From: Streptomyces sp. NBC_01775
GTDB lineage: Bacteria; Actinomycetota; Actinomycetes; Streptomycetales; Streptomycetaceae
NCBI RefSeq assembly: GCF_035917675.1
Contig: NZ_CP109104.1
Span: 8,184,001-8,248,000 of the forward strand
Direction of reading: 5' to 3'
DNA length: 64,000 nt
The notes beneath the pieces were generated by a model, which was not told the DNA's origin, did no database searches, and was given only the letters and a program-made list of their open reading frames with translations. Position numbers and translations under genes: made by a program. Positions 1-7,935 of the stretch are shown here, piece after piece (position 1 is the first letter of the stretch; every line of letters starts with the position of its first letter).

Positions 1-1556
1 ACGCGCTGACCGTCACCCACGAGGGCGGCAAGGCGTACGTACGCGACGCGAAGAGCGAGCTGGTCCTCCTCGCCGTGGTGAACATGGTCGGCGAGGACAC
101 CTTCTACGAGTCCGCCGAGCAGCGCGACAACCGGTACGCGGACCTCGTGCACACCGTCGCCGTCCAGGACGGCGCCTGGATGGCACGGTTCGTGGCCTGG
201 CTGCGCGACGAGGCCCAGATGCGCTCGGCCGCGCTGGTCGCCGCCGCGCACGCCGTCTTCGCGCGCCTGGCCGAGAACCTGCACGGGGACAACCGGAAGA
301 TCGTGGACGCCGCCTGCCGTCGCGCCGACGAGCCCGGTGAGTTCCTCGCGTACTGGACGGCCACCTTCGGCCGCACCCTGCCCAAGCCCGTCAAGCGCGG
401 CCTGGCCGACGCGGTGCGGCGGCTCTACGGCGAGAAGGCACTGCTGAAGTACGACATCGACAGCCACGCCTTCCGCTTCGGCGACGTCCTGGAGCTGACG
501 CACGCCGCGCCCGAGCCGGACAAGCCGTGGCAGGGCGAGCTGTTCCGGCACGCGCTCGACCGCCGGCACGGCCGTGGCGAGCAGGTGCCCGAGGTGCTGC
601 CGACCGTGCGCGCACGCGCCGAGCTGATGGCGATGCCCGCCGCCGACCGGCAGTCCGTGCTCACCCGGCCCGACGGCGCCGAGACGCTCGCGAGTGCCGG
701 GATGACCTGGGAGGCGCTGGCCGGCTGGCTCCAGGGGCCGATGGACGCCGCCGCCTGGGAGGCCGTCCTGCCCTCGATGGGGCTGATGGCGCAGCTGCGC
801 AACCTGCGCAACTTCGACCAGGCCGGCGTCAGCGACGCGGCGGCCCAGCGCGTCATCGACCGGCTGCGCGACCCCGAGCAGATCGCGCGCTCGCGGCAGT
901 TCCCGTACCGCTTCCTGTCCGCCTACCGTGCCGCGCCCTCGCTGCGCTGGGCCCAGGCGCTGGAGGAGGCGCTCGCGGCCTCGACCGCCAACGTCCCGGC
1001 GCTGCCCGGCCGTACGCTCCTGCTCGTCGACGCCTCCGGCTCGATGCAGGCCGCCGTCTCGCGGCGCTCCACGGTCACGCACGCGGACGTCGGCGCGCTC
1101 TTCGGCGCGACGCTCGCCCACCGGGGCGAGCGGGTGGAGATGTACGGCTTCGCCTCCGGGCACTTCCGGCACCAGCTGACCGAGGGCGGCTCGGTGCTCC
1201 CGGCGATCGAGCGGTTCCGCTCGCGGCTGGGGGAGGTGGGCTACGGCACGGAGACGGTGGCGGCCCTGCGCGCCGCCTACAAGGGGCACGACCGGGTCGT
1301 GATCGTCTCGGACATGCAGGCGTTCCACCACCCCGGCGGCGGCGGGCGGGGCGTGTCCGTGTCCGAAGCTGTCCCGGCGGACGTACCCGTCTTCGGCGTC
1401 AACACGTCCGGCTACGCGCCGTCCGCGCTGGACACCTCGCGGCCGAACCGGTACGAGATCGGGGGCTTCTCGGACAAGCTGTTCACGATGATGGCCCTGC
1501 TGTCGGAGGGGGAGGCGGCTCGGTGGCCCTGGGAGCGGACCGGCGCGATGAGCTGA
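1..1556 (+). CDS. TROVE-domain (Ro60-like) RNA-binding protein, 5' truncated by window edge
   Basis: The frame is open to the left edge of the window, so the true start lies upstream and about 517 residues are visible. The N-terminal and middle parts are a HEAT-like TROVE module, with text such as VGEDTFYESAEQRD and the LMAQLRNLRNF segment typical of Ro60/Rsr. The last third is a von Willebrand A domain with an intact MIDAS motif (DASGSM at about nt 1030-1047) and a second metal-site loop (SDMQ). Ro60 proteins form a ring that binds misfolded small RNAs and Y RNAs, and in Deinococcus Rsr works with PNPase in RNA decay and stress survival. Bacterial Y RNA genes often flank the protein gene, but the downstream gap here is too short for one and the upstream side is outside the window. 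The family call is firm. The role in this organism is inferred. Confidence 0.9.
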   Translation, partial: ALTVTHEGGKAYVRDAKSELVLLAVVNMVGEDTFYESAEQRDNRYADLVHTVAVQDGAWMARFVAWLRDEAQMRSAALVAAAHAVFARLAENLHGDNRKIVDAACRRADEPGEFLAYWTATFGRTLPKPVKRGLADAVRRLYGEKALLKYDIDSHAFRFGDVLELTHAAPEPDKPWQGELFRHALDRRHGRGEQVPEVLPTVRARAELMAMPAADRQSVLTRPDGAETLASAGMTWEALAGWLQGPMDAAAWEAVLPSMGLMAQLRNLRNFDQAGVSDAAAQRVIDRLRDPEQIARSRQFPYRFLSAYRAAPSLRWAQALEEALAASTANVPALPGRTLLLVDASGSMQAAVSRRSTVTHADVGALFGATLAHRGERVEMYGFASGHFRHQLTEGGSVLPAIERFRSRLGEVGYGTETVAALRAAYKGHDRVVIVSDMQAFHHPGGGGRGVSVSEAVPADVPVFGVNTSGYAPSALDTSRPNRYEIGGFSDKLFTMMALLSEGEAARWPWERTGAMS

Positions 1557-1560
1557 CGGT

Positions 1561-1593
1561 GCCCGGCGTAAGGCGACGGCGCCCGGCGTAAGG
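1561..1593. repeat. 13-bp direct repeat between TROVE gene and next gene
   Basis: GCCCGGCGTAAGG occurs at 1561-1573 and again at 1581-1593, exactly 20 bp apart. It fills the short gap before the next start codon. It could be a tandem duplication or a pair of regulator half-sites on one DNA face. Nothing else supports a function. Confidence 0.5.
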
Positions 1594-1601
1594 TGCGGGG
1601 C

Positions 1602-2330
1602 ATGCCGACCCGCTCTGTCGTCTCCCTGGTGCCGTCCCTCACCGAGGCGGTCGCGGTCACCGCGCCGGACTTGCTGGTGGGCGTCACCGACTGGTGCACG
1701 CATCCGCCGGAGCTCGGCGCCGCCAGGGTGCGGGGCACCAAGAATCCGGACGTTCCGGCCATCGTCGGGCTGGCTCCGGACCTGGTGATCGCGAACGAGG
1801 AGGAGAACCGCCCGCAGGATTTGGCAGCCCTGCGGGCGGCGGGACTGCGGGTGCTCGTCACCGAAGTCCGCACGCTGGAGCAGGGGTTCGCGGAACTGCA
1901 CCGGGTGCTCACCGAGGGCTGCGGGCTGTCGCGTCCGGGCTGGCTCGACGCGGCGGAGACGGCCTGGCGTCAGGCGCGCGCCGAGTTCGACGTGCGGGCC
2001 GTGGTGCCCATCTGGCGCAGGCCGTGGATGGTCCTCGGCCGCGACACCTTCGCGGGCTCGCTCCTCGCTCACCTGGGCGTGCGCAACGTCCACGCGGCCG
2101 ACGCCGAGCGCTATCCGAGGGTGCCGCTGCCACAGCTGGCCGCGCCGGGCCACGCCGAGCTGGTCGTCCTGCCCGACGAGCCCTACCGGTTCACCGCCGA
2201 GGACGGCCCCGAGGCGTTCCCCGCGACCCCCGCCGCGCTCGTCAGCGGACGCCATCTCACCTGGTACGGGCCCTCGTTGAGCGAGGCGCCGGAGGTCATC
2301 GGGGCGGCGCTGCGAGCAGCGCTCCGCTGA
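1602..2330 (+). CDS. Solitary helical-backbone metal receptor (TroA/BtuF-like)
   Basis: This is a protein of about 242 residues resembling the periplasmic-binding fold of cobalamin and iron-siderophore receptors. It opens with SVVSLVPSLTEAV and carries GTKNPD and the LAPDLVIANEEENR motif, all hallmarks of the BtuF-like group. No signal peptide or lipobox is visible and no ABC permease or ATPase lies nearby. It is therefore probably cytoplasmic and its ligand is unknown. I chose ATG 1602 over the GTG at 1593 because the protein then begins directly at the conserved fold. The 3' end runs 35 bp into the end of the convergent transporter gene. The family call is good, and the biochemical role is not established. 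Confidence 0.8.
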   Translation: MPTRSVVSLVPSLTEAVAVTAPDLLVGVTDWCTHPPELGAARVRGTKNPDVPAIVGLAPDLVIANEEENRPQDLAALRAAGLRVLVTEVRTLEQGFAELHRVLTEGCGLSRPGWLDAAETAWRQARAEFDVRAVVPIWRRPWMVLGRDTFAGSLLAHLGVRNVHAADAERYPRVPLPQLAAPGHAELVVLPDEPYRFTAEDGPEAFPATPAALVSGRHLTWYGPSLSEAPEVIGAALRAALR

Positions 2331-3498
2331 ACAGGCCGCCCGCCGTGCGGACGGCCGCCGCCAGCCAGGCCACCACGAGGACGGCGTAAAGCGCGACGGA
2401 CAGCCAGCCGAAGGCGTGCAGTCCGGTGTGCCGCTCCAGCGCGGCTGCCCCCGTCACACACGTGCCGACGGGGAAGGTGAAGGCCCACCAGGTCAGCGCG
2501 AACCCCATGCCCCGCCGTACCGCGCGCACCACCATGGCGCTCGACAGCGCCAGCCACAGCAGCGCGAAACCCATCACCGGCACCCCGTACAGCACCGAGG
2601 CCGCGCCGAACGTGCCGGGGGAGGAGTCGGCGAGGTTGCCCAGCGCCGTGGTCGACTGCCCCAGCGGGCCGAGCACAAGGAAGAGCGTGGGCGTCATCGG
2701 CAGCGGCAGCGCCCCGTGGTGGATCAGCCGGGAGAAGACCAGCGGCAGGATCAGCAGCGTCGCAAGCAGGCTCATTCCGAACAGCGCGTAGCAGCCCATC
2801 AGCATCGTCAGCCTCGCCTGTCCGGCCGGCAGGTGCGCGGCCAGCGGCGGGCCCAGCGCCGCCGCCACCATCGGCGCCACCACCGGCAGCAGCCACACGG
2901 GGTCGGCGGTGCCCGGCTCGATGCTGTGCCGGGTGGACATCAGATACGGCACGGCCACGGTCGCCAGCAGCCCCACGGCCGTGCCCGCCGTCCACAGCGC
3001 CATGTCCAGCCCGACGGCTCCGGGCACCGACAGGGCGAGCGCTCCGCCGCCGACGGCGAGCAGCGCCATCGACAGACAGCCGTAGAACGGCGCGACCGCC
3101 GGGTCCAGCAGGTGGCCGCGCGCCTGGTCGCCGTGGCGCGCCCAGTGCCCGGCGCGCGCCACCAGCAACGCCACCAGCATCGCGGCGGCCAGCACCCACA
3201 CCGCCACCAGCGCCGGGCGCGGCAGCTGGAGGGGGAGGGCCTCGCCCGCGCTCGCGATGATCGCGGTGCCCATGACGGCCGCGTACCAGTTGGGGCCGAG
3301 TGCGCGCAGACCCGCGGGAGCCGGGGGCGCGGCGGGGGACCCCGCCCGGGACGGATCTGCCAGGGAGGCAGCCGCCGGGGAGGGAGCCGCGGTGGAAGTC
3401 GCGGCGGAAGGAGTCGCGGTGGAGGGCTCCGCCGTGGAAGGGCCGTCCGGCGGTGGGGTGCCGGGGTCGGCCTGCGGGGATACGGTCATGCCCTCCAC
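2296..3498 (-). CDS. TDT-family (TehA/SLAC1-like) membrane transporter
   Basis: The protein has about 400 residues. A disordered N-terminal tail of about 60 residues, rich in Ala, Pro, Ser and Thr, is followed by LGPNWYAAVMGTAII, the first-helix signature of the tellurite-resistance/dicarboxylate transporter family. About ten hydrophobic helices follow. Known members are TehA, the SLAC1 anion channel, yeast Mae1 and Ssu1, so the substrate may be a small anion, sulfite or a C4-dicarboxylate. It is divergent from a LysR regulator, with a strong palindrome in the 60-bp gap, which suggests control by that regulator. The start is uncertain: GTG 3498 is used, but ATG 3489 three codons further in is an equal alternative. 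The stop overlaps the convergent upstream gene. Confidence 0.85.
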   Translation of the reverse strand: MEGMTVSPQADPGTPPPDGPSTAEPSTATPSAATSTAAPSPAAASLADPSRAGSPAAPPAPAGLRALGPNWYAAVMGTAIIASAGEALPLQLPRPALVAVWVLAAAMLVALLVARAGHWARHGDQARGHLLDPAVAPFYGCLSMALLAVGGGALALSVPGAVGLDMALWTAGTAVGLLATVAVPYLMSTRHSIEPGTADPVWLLPVVAPMVAAALGPPLAAHLPAGQARLTMLMGCYALFGMSLLATLLILPLVFSRLIHHGALPLPMTPTLFLVLGPLGQSTTALGNLADSSPGTFGAASVLYGVPVMGFALLWLALSSAMVVRAVRRGMGFALTWWAFTFPVGTCVTGAAALERHTGLHAFGWLSVALYAVLVVAWLAAAVRTAGGLFSGALLAAPPR

Positions 3499-3546
3499 AC
3501 TCGTCCCGCCCGCGCGCTCCCACCAGGGAGTACACCCCTATGAGGG

Positions 3547-3563
3547 CATAAGGTGGCCTTATG
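3547..3563. promoter_or_regulatory. Perfect palindrome CATAAGG-N3-CCTTATG over the LysR start codon
   Basis: A perfect 7-3-7 inverted repeat whose last three bases are the ATG of the LysR gene. It lies in the divergent promoter region shared with the TDT transporter. LysR regulators usually bind interrupted dyads in such gaps, so this is the best candidate operator for both genes. The position over the start codon implies negative autoregulation or a leaderless transcript. Confidence 0.6.
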
Positions 3564-4541
3564 GGAACCGAGGAGCAGCGCAGGCAGGGCGAGCGGCGCA
3601 GGCCGGACGAGCAGCACCGCCCGGGTGAGCGGCGCAGGCCGGGGCTGGCGCACCGGGTGCCGGAGCTGGGGGCGCTGGAGCTGCTCCTGGCCGTGGCGCG
3701 GCTCGGCAGCCTGGGACGGGCGGCGCGGGAGACCGGCGTCAGCCAGCCGGCCGCCAGTGAGCGCATCCGTTCCATGGAGCGGATGCTCGGTGTCACGGTG
3801 CTGGAGCGCTCGCCGCACGGCTCGCGCCTGACCCCGGCGGGAGCGCTGGTCACCGACTGGGCGCGGCGCATCGTCGAGTCCGCCGAAGCCTTCGACGCCG
3901 GAGCCGGCGCCCTGCGCGACCGCCGCGACTCCCGGCTCAGGGTCGCCGCCAGCATGACGATCGCCGAGTATCTGCTGCCCGGCTGGCTGATCGCGCTGCG
4001 CACGGAACGGCCCGACACCGCGGTCTCACTGCACGCGGGGAACAGCTCCGCCGTGACGCGCATGCTCCTCGACGGCGAGGCCGACCTGGGATTCGTGGAG
4101 GGGCTCGGGATACCGGCGGGGCTGGACGGCACGGTCATCGCCCACGACCGGCTGGTGGTCGTGGCGGCACCCCGCCACCCCTGGACCCGCCGCCGCGCCC
4201 CGCTGGAGCCGGCCGAACTGGCGCGCACCGGGCTGGTGCTGCGCGAGCCGGGTTCCGGGACCCGGCAGGTCCTCGACTCCGCCCTCGCCGACCACGGCGG
4301 CCTGGCGCCCCCGCTGCTCGAACTCGCCTCCACGACGGCCGTCAAAGCCGCCGCCGTCAGCGGCGCCGGCCCCGCCGTGCTCAGCGAACTGGCCGTGGGG
4401 GAGGAGCTGTCGGCCCGCCGGCTGGTCGAGGTCCCGGTGGCGGACACCGAACTGAGCCGCGCGCTGCGCGCCGTATGGCCTCGCGGTGCCCGCCCGGCGG
4501 GCCCGGCCCGCCACCTGCTGTCGCTGACCCGCGCCCGGTGA
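3561..4541 (+). CDS. LysR-family transcriptional regulator of the divergent TDT transporter
   Basis: The protein has 326 residues. An unusual Arg/Glu/Gln-rich extension of about 30 residues precedes the winged helix-turn-helix, whose text (ELLLAVARLGSLGRAARETG followed by VSQPAASERI) matches the LysR DNA-binding consensus at roughly residues 35-92. The rest is the two-lobed effector domain of the periplasmic-binding type, with a conserved DGEADLGFVEG stretch. It lies divergent to the TDT transporter, an arrangement where the regulator normally controls the transporter and itself. The ATG is embedded in a 17-bp palindrome, so the mRNA may be leaderless. No effector can be named from sequence. 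Confidence 0.88.
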   Translation: MGTEEQRRQGERRRPDEQHRPGERRRPGLAHRVPELGALELLLAVARLGSLGRAARETGVSQPAASERIRSMERMLGVTVLERSPHGSRLTPAGALVTDWARRIVESAEAFDAGAGALRDRRDSRLRVAASMTIAEYLLPGWLIALRTERPDTAVSLHAGNSSAVTRMLLDGEADLGFVEGLGIPAGLDGTVIAHDRLVVVAAPRHPWTRRRAPLEPAELARTGLVLREPGSGTRQVLDSALADHGGLAPPLLELASTTAVKAAAVSGAGPAVLSELAVGEELSARRLVEVPVADTELSRALRAVWPRGARPAGPARHLLSLTRAR

Positions 4542-4621
4542 GAGGGCCCGACCGGGCCCCGACCAGGCCCTGAGGTGTCGGCTCAGGCCCGCCGCCTAAG
4601 CGGTCCGCCGGGAGGCCGGTG

Positions 4622-4673
4622 CGTCATCTGCGGGTCCGTCGTGGCTTGTCGCGCAGTTCCCCGCGCCCCTTCA
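4622..4673 (-). repeat. Dispersed Streptomyces intergenic repeat, copy 1 (minus orientation)
   Basis: Read on the minus strand, 4669-4650 is GGGGCGCGGGGAACTGCGCG followed by a CAAGCC segment. The same 20-mer is at 37217-37236, and a diverged version starts near 19726. The copy begins immediately after the stop codon of the gamma-glutamyl hydrolase gene. I recognise the core as a common Streptomyces intergenic element. Its function is unknown. Confidence 0.7.
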
Positions 4674-5447
4674 GGGCGCTGCGGAACCGCACCGGACTTC
4701 GCCGGACCCGTGAGCCCCCTCGCGAACCCGCCTTCCGGCCTCCGCCCCGGCGACGAGGGCGCGCATCAGGCGGAGGTCCTCGCCCGCCTCGGGGTGCCAC
4801 TGGACCGCGAGCGCGAAGGCGGCGGCGCCGGGGAGTTCGACCGCCTCGACCGTGCCGTCCTCCGTCGCGTACGCCCCCGCGACGAGGCCCTCGCCGAGGC
4901 GGTCGACGGCCTGGTGGTGGTACGTCGGGACGTCCACAGGGCCGGGCAGCACCTGGGCGAGCAGCGTGCCGGGTACGGGCTCGACCGGGTGGGTGGAGAA
5001 GATGCCGGGCGCGCCCCGGTGCGCGTGGGTGCGGGGCAGGTGCTGGACGAGGGTGCCGCCGCAGGCGACGTTGAGGATCTGCATCCCCCGGCAGATGCCC
5101 AGCAGCGGCACCCCCTGGGTGAGGGCCTCGCGGGTGAGGGCCAGCTCCCAGGCGTCGCGCTCCGGATGGGCCGGGCCCGTCTCGGGCGCCCGCCGTGCCC
5201 CGTAACAGGCGGGGTCCACATCGGGGCCGCCCGCCGTGACGACCGCGTCGAGGCGGGCGACGGTGTCCGCCGCCGCCCCCGGGCCGCCGTCGGGGGGCAG
5301 CAGGACGGCCCGCGCGCCCGCGCGCTGGACCAGCCGGTGGTAGCCCGCCGGGAGGAGCGCCGCGGGCAGGTGCCAGTCGCCCCAGTGGGCGCTCGGCTCC
5401 AGATAGGTGCTGATGCCGATGAGCGGGGGCGGGGCTGTGCGCGTCAC
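4671..5447 (-). CDS. Gamma-glutamyl-gamma-aminobutyrate hydrolase family protein (PuuD-like, peptidase C26)
   Basis: This class-I glutamine-amidotransferase-like hydrolase has 258 residues. It shows the oxyanion segment TAGGPDVDP, the nucleophile elbow LLGICRGMQ with Cys119, and the catalytic pair in VQWHPE (His218, Glu220). PuuD releases free glutamate from gamma-glutamylated intermediates in the cytoplasm. Here it sits on the minus strand with an amino-acid permease and a FadR-type regulator, facing a gamma-glutamyl ligase, aldehyde dehydrogenase and SDR. That matches the last step of a gamma-glutamylated amine pathway. Its upstream region contains a 13-bp tandem repeat. The catalytic residues are complete, and the exact substrate is inferred from context. 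Confidence 0.88.
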   Translation of the reverse strand: MTRTAPPPLIGISTYLEPSAHWGDWHLPAALLPAGYHRLVQRAGARAVLLPPDGGPGAAADTVARLDAVVTAGGPDVDPACYGARRAPETGPAHPERDAWELALTREALTQGVPLLGICRGMQILNVACGGTLVQHLPRTHAHRGAPGIFSTHPVEPVPGTLLAQVLPGPVDVPTYHHQAVDRLGEGLVAGAYATEDGTVEAVELPGAAAFALAVQWHPEAGEDLRLMRALVAGAEAGRRVREGAHGSGEVRCGSAAP

Positions 5448-5469
5448 GTGTCCTCCGGCTGTGCCATGT

Positions 5470-5515
5470 GCTGTGCGAGTGCGCTGTGCGAGTGCGCTGT
5501 GCGGGTGCGCTGTGC
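5470..5515. repeat. 13-bp tandem repeat, about 3.5 copies
   Basis: GCTGTGCGAGTGC is repeated at 5470, 5483 and 5496 (the third copy with one A-to-G change), then a partial copy. It lies between the start of the PuuD-like gene and the stop of the permease gene, so it is in the PuuD leader or promoter. Copy number is likely to vary among strains. Confidence 0.7.
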
Positions 5516-5544
5516 CTGGTGCGGGCCCCAGCCTGCCGCAGTTC

Positions 5545-7005
5545 CTACGTCAGTTCCGCCTCCGCCTCCGCCAGCGCGGCGAACTCCTCCTCGGGTGCGG
5601 CGGCGACGAGGCGGTGCCGGGAGTAGAGGGCGAAGTAGGCGACGGCCACCGCGTAGACGACGAGCGCGATCAGCGCCGCCTGCTTGTCGACCAGGAACGT
5701 CGCCACCAGTGCGGACAGCGCGAGGACGAAGGCGACCGACGAGGTGAGCACCCCGCCGGGGGTGCGGTAAGGGCGGTGCAGCCGCGGCTCGCGCCTGCGC
5801 AGCACGATGTGCGAGAGCGACATCAGGGCGTAGGAGATGGTCGCGCCGAACACCGCGATGTTCAGCATCTTCGCGCCGTCCCCGCTGCCGGCCGCCAGTG
5901 CGAAGCCGAGGGCACCGGGCAGCAGCAGGCCCAGGTAGGGGGCTTTGCGGCGGCTGGTGAGGGACAGGAAGCGCGGCAGGTATCCGGCGCGGGAGAGCGC
6001 GAACAGCTGGCGCGAGCCCGCGAAGATCAGCGAGAAGAAGGAGGCGACGAGCCCGGCCAGGCCCGCGTAGTTGACGATGCGCGAGAGCGTCGTCGCCTTG
6101 CCGTCCGGCTGGAGCGCCTCGACCAGGGGATTGCCCACGTCCTGGATCGCGGCGGAGCCGCGCGCTCCGGTGGCGGCCAGGAAGGTGAGCAGCGCGAGGA
6201 GCAGCAGGATGCCCATGGACCAGGCCATAGCCTTGGGCAGCGTACGCGCCGGGTCGCGGGTCTCCTCGGCGGCCAGCGGCACCCCTTCGACGCCGAGGAA
6301 GAACCACATGCCGAACGGGAACGCCGCCCAGATCCCCAGCACTCCGAACGGCAGCCAGGAACCGGAGCCGAAGGCGCCGGAGTCGGCCGGGATGTCGTCG
6401 AGGTTCGCCGTGCTGAACTCGGTGAACGCGCCGACGACGAAGACCAGCAGCGCGGCGACCGCGATGGCGGTCACCACCAGCGAGAAGCGCAGCGCCTCGC
6501 CGACGCCCCACAGATGGACGCCGATGAAGAGCACGAAGCAGACGAGGTAGACGGGCCAGCCCGACTCCAGGCCGAACAGGCCCAGCGATTCGACGTAGTC
6601 GCCGATGAAGCAGACGATCGCGGCCGGGGCCAGCACGTACTCGATCAGGATCGCGGTGCCGGTGAGGAAGCCGCCCCACGGGCCGAGCGCGCGGCGCGCG
6701 AAGCCGTAACCCCCGCCCGCCGTGGGCAGGATGGCGGACAGCTCGGCGAGCGCGAAGACCATGCAGGTGTACATGAGGCCCATGAGGACCGCGGCGATCG
6801 CCAGCCCGCCGAAGCCGCCCTCGGCCAGGCCCGCGTTCCAGCCGGAGTAGTCACCGGAGACGACATAGGCCACGCCCAGTCCGGACAGCAGCAGCGGGCC
6901 CGCGCTGCCGCGCCGCAGCGTACGGCGCTCCAGGTACGCCGCGTCCGGGTCGGCAGGCGCCGCGGGGCCGCCGGCTCCCGTGGGTGACTCTGTTTCTTCG
7001 GACAT
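5545..7005 (-). CDS. APC-superfamily amino acid/amine permease
   Basis: The protein has 486 residues and about twelve hydrophobic helices. The first helix region contains GVAYVVSGDYSGWNAGL, characteristic of the ethanolamine/amino-acid transporter (EAT-like) group of the APC superfamily, and the text VFALAELSAILPTAGGGYGFARR follows the usual helix 2-3 pattern. I chose ATG 7005 because GGGAG lies about 8 bases upstream. An upstream ATG at 7074 would add a non-conserved tail. It is followed by the PuuD-like gene and preceded by the FadR-like gene on the same strand. The likely role is uptake of ethanolamine or another amine that feeds the ligase encoded divergently. Substrate assignment is by context. 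Confidence 0.85.
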   Translation of the reverse strand: MSEETESPTGAGGPAAPADPDAAYLERRTLRRGSAGPLLLSGLGVAYVVSGDYSGWNAGLAEGGFGGLAIAAVLMGLMYTCMVFALAELSAILPTAGGGYGFARRALGPWGGFLTGTAILIEYVLAPAAIVCFIGDYVESLGLFGLESGWPVYLVCFVLFIGVHLWGVGEALRFSLVVTAIAVAALLVFVVGAFTEFSTANLDDIPADSGAFGSGSWLPFGVLGIWAAFPFGMWFFLGVEGVPLAAEETRDPARTLPKAMAWSMGILLLLALLTFLAATGARGSAAIQDVGNPLVEALQPDGKATTLSRIVNYAGLAGLVASFFSLIFAGSRQLFALSRAGYLPRFLSLTSRRKAPYLGLLLPGALGFALAAGSGDGAKMLNIAVFGATISYALMSLSHIVLRRREPRLHRPYRTPGGVLTSSVAFVLALSALVATFLVDKQAALIALVVYAVAVAYFALYSRHRLVAAAPEEEFAALAEAEAELT

Positions 7006-7141
7006 ACGCCACACTCCCGCCGTCAGCCATTGGTGTGCTGGCATACCTTTGTGCGGAGGTCCGGTGCGGCGCAACCCCTGTGCATGAACGCGCTGTTACG
7101 GCATGCCCCGTAGCGGACGGCAAGGGGTGGAACCGGGTGTC

Positions 7142-7864
7142 TCAGGACAGAAAGCCGCGAAGCAGCGAGGCGGTGCCCGCGCAGTGCTCACGCGCGACGG
7201 CACGGGCACCCTCGCCGTCGCCCTCCAGCACGGCCGCCACCAGCGCCGCGTGCTGCTGCTGCGCGTGCTCCAGGTTCCTGACGAGCAGCGGGATCCGGTT
7301 CAGCAGGTCGTTGAGGGTGGCGCGGACAGCGGCGTACTGCGCCGTCAGCGAGGGGGAGCCCGCCAGCTCCACGAGCGTGAGGTGGAACAGGGTGTCGTGC
7401 CTGCGGTAGTCGCTCAGCGCCGCCTCACTGGTCGCGCCCAGCGCCTGGCGCAGCCGCGCCGCCTCGGCCTCCGACAGGCCGCGCGCCGCGCACAGTTCGG
7501 CCGCGCCCGCCTCCAGGACCTCGCGGAAGCGGAGCGTGTCTTCCAGGCCGTGGCCCGCGGCCCGGTCCCGCAGCCGCTCGGGGGCCTCGCCGCCCGCCGC
7601 CCCGTACGGCAGGACGAACGTGCCGCCGTAGCGTCCGCGCCGGCTCTCCACGACGCCCTGCTCGGCCAGCACCCTGAGCACCTCGCGGAGGGTGACCCTG
7701 CTGATGCCGAGCCGCTCGGCCAGCTCCCGCTCGGCCGGCAGCCGCTCGCCCTCCGGGACGAGGCCGAGGCGCACGATCTGGAGTATCTGCTCCAGCGCCT
7801 CCTCGAAGCCGTTGCCCGCCCGGACCGTCCGCAGCACCGTCGCCAGCCTGTCGTCCTCCCGCAT
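7142..7864 (-). CDS. FadR/GntR-family regulator (FCD domain) of the amine-utilisation locus
   Basis: The protein has 240 residues. The N-terminal winged helix (RLPAERELAERLGISRVTLR) is typical of GntR proteins and covers about residues 20-85. The C-terminal all-helical FCD domain keeps the metal/ligand-site pattern around DYRRHDTLFHLTLVELAG. ATG 7864 is preceded by GGAAGGGGG, a good ribosome-binding site; upstream in-frame codons would enter the divergent promoter. It lies back-to-back with the glutamine-synthetase-like gene, with a TGGTC-N5-GACTA dyad between them. The locus resembles the S. coelicolor glnA4 region, where I recall a regulator of this type described for ethanolamine/polyamine genes. 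That equivalence is from memory. Confidence 0.87.
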   Translation of the reverse strand: MREDDRLATVLRTVRAGNGFEEALEQILQIVRLGLVPEGERLPAERELAERLGISRVTLREVLRVLAEQGVVESRRGRYGGTFVLPYGAAGGEAPERLRDRAAGHGLEDTLRFREVLEAGAAELCAARGLSEAEAARLRQALGATSEAALSDYRRHDTLFHLTLVELAGSPSLTAQYAAVRATLNDLLNRIPLLVRNLEHAQQQHAALVAAVLEGDGEGARAVAREHCAGTASLLRGFLS

Positions 7865-7884
7865 GGAACCCCCTTCCGTTTCAA

Positions 7885-7899
7885 TGGTCTTCACGACTA
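7885..7899. promoter_or_regulatory. Candidate FadR-type operator TGGTC-N5-GACTA
   Basis: An imperfect dyad (four of five bases pair) in the 71-bp gap between the divergent FadR-like and glnA-like starts. FadR-subfamily GntR proteins typically bind TGGTNNNACCA-like sites, so this is the obvious candidate. The half-site match is partial and confidence is moderate. Confidence 0.4.
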
Positions 7900-7935
7900 C
7901 CTTATGGCTTCCGCGGACCGACAGGAGGCCCACTC

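Noticed and set aside
2183..4447. A 754-codon open frame on the minus strand across the TDT and LysR genes
   Set aside because: It is antisense to LysR and out of frame with TDT, with Arg/Ser/Ala-rich low-complexity text and no domain. High GC makes long spurious frames common.
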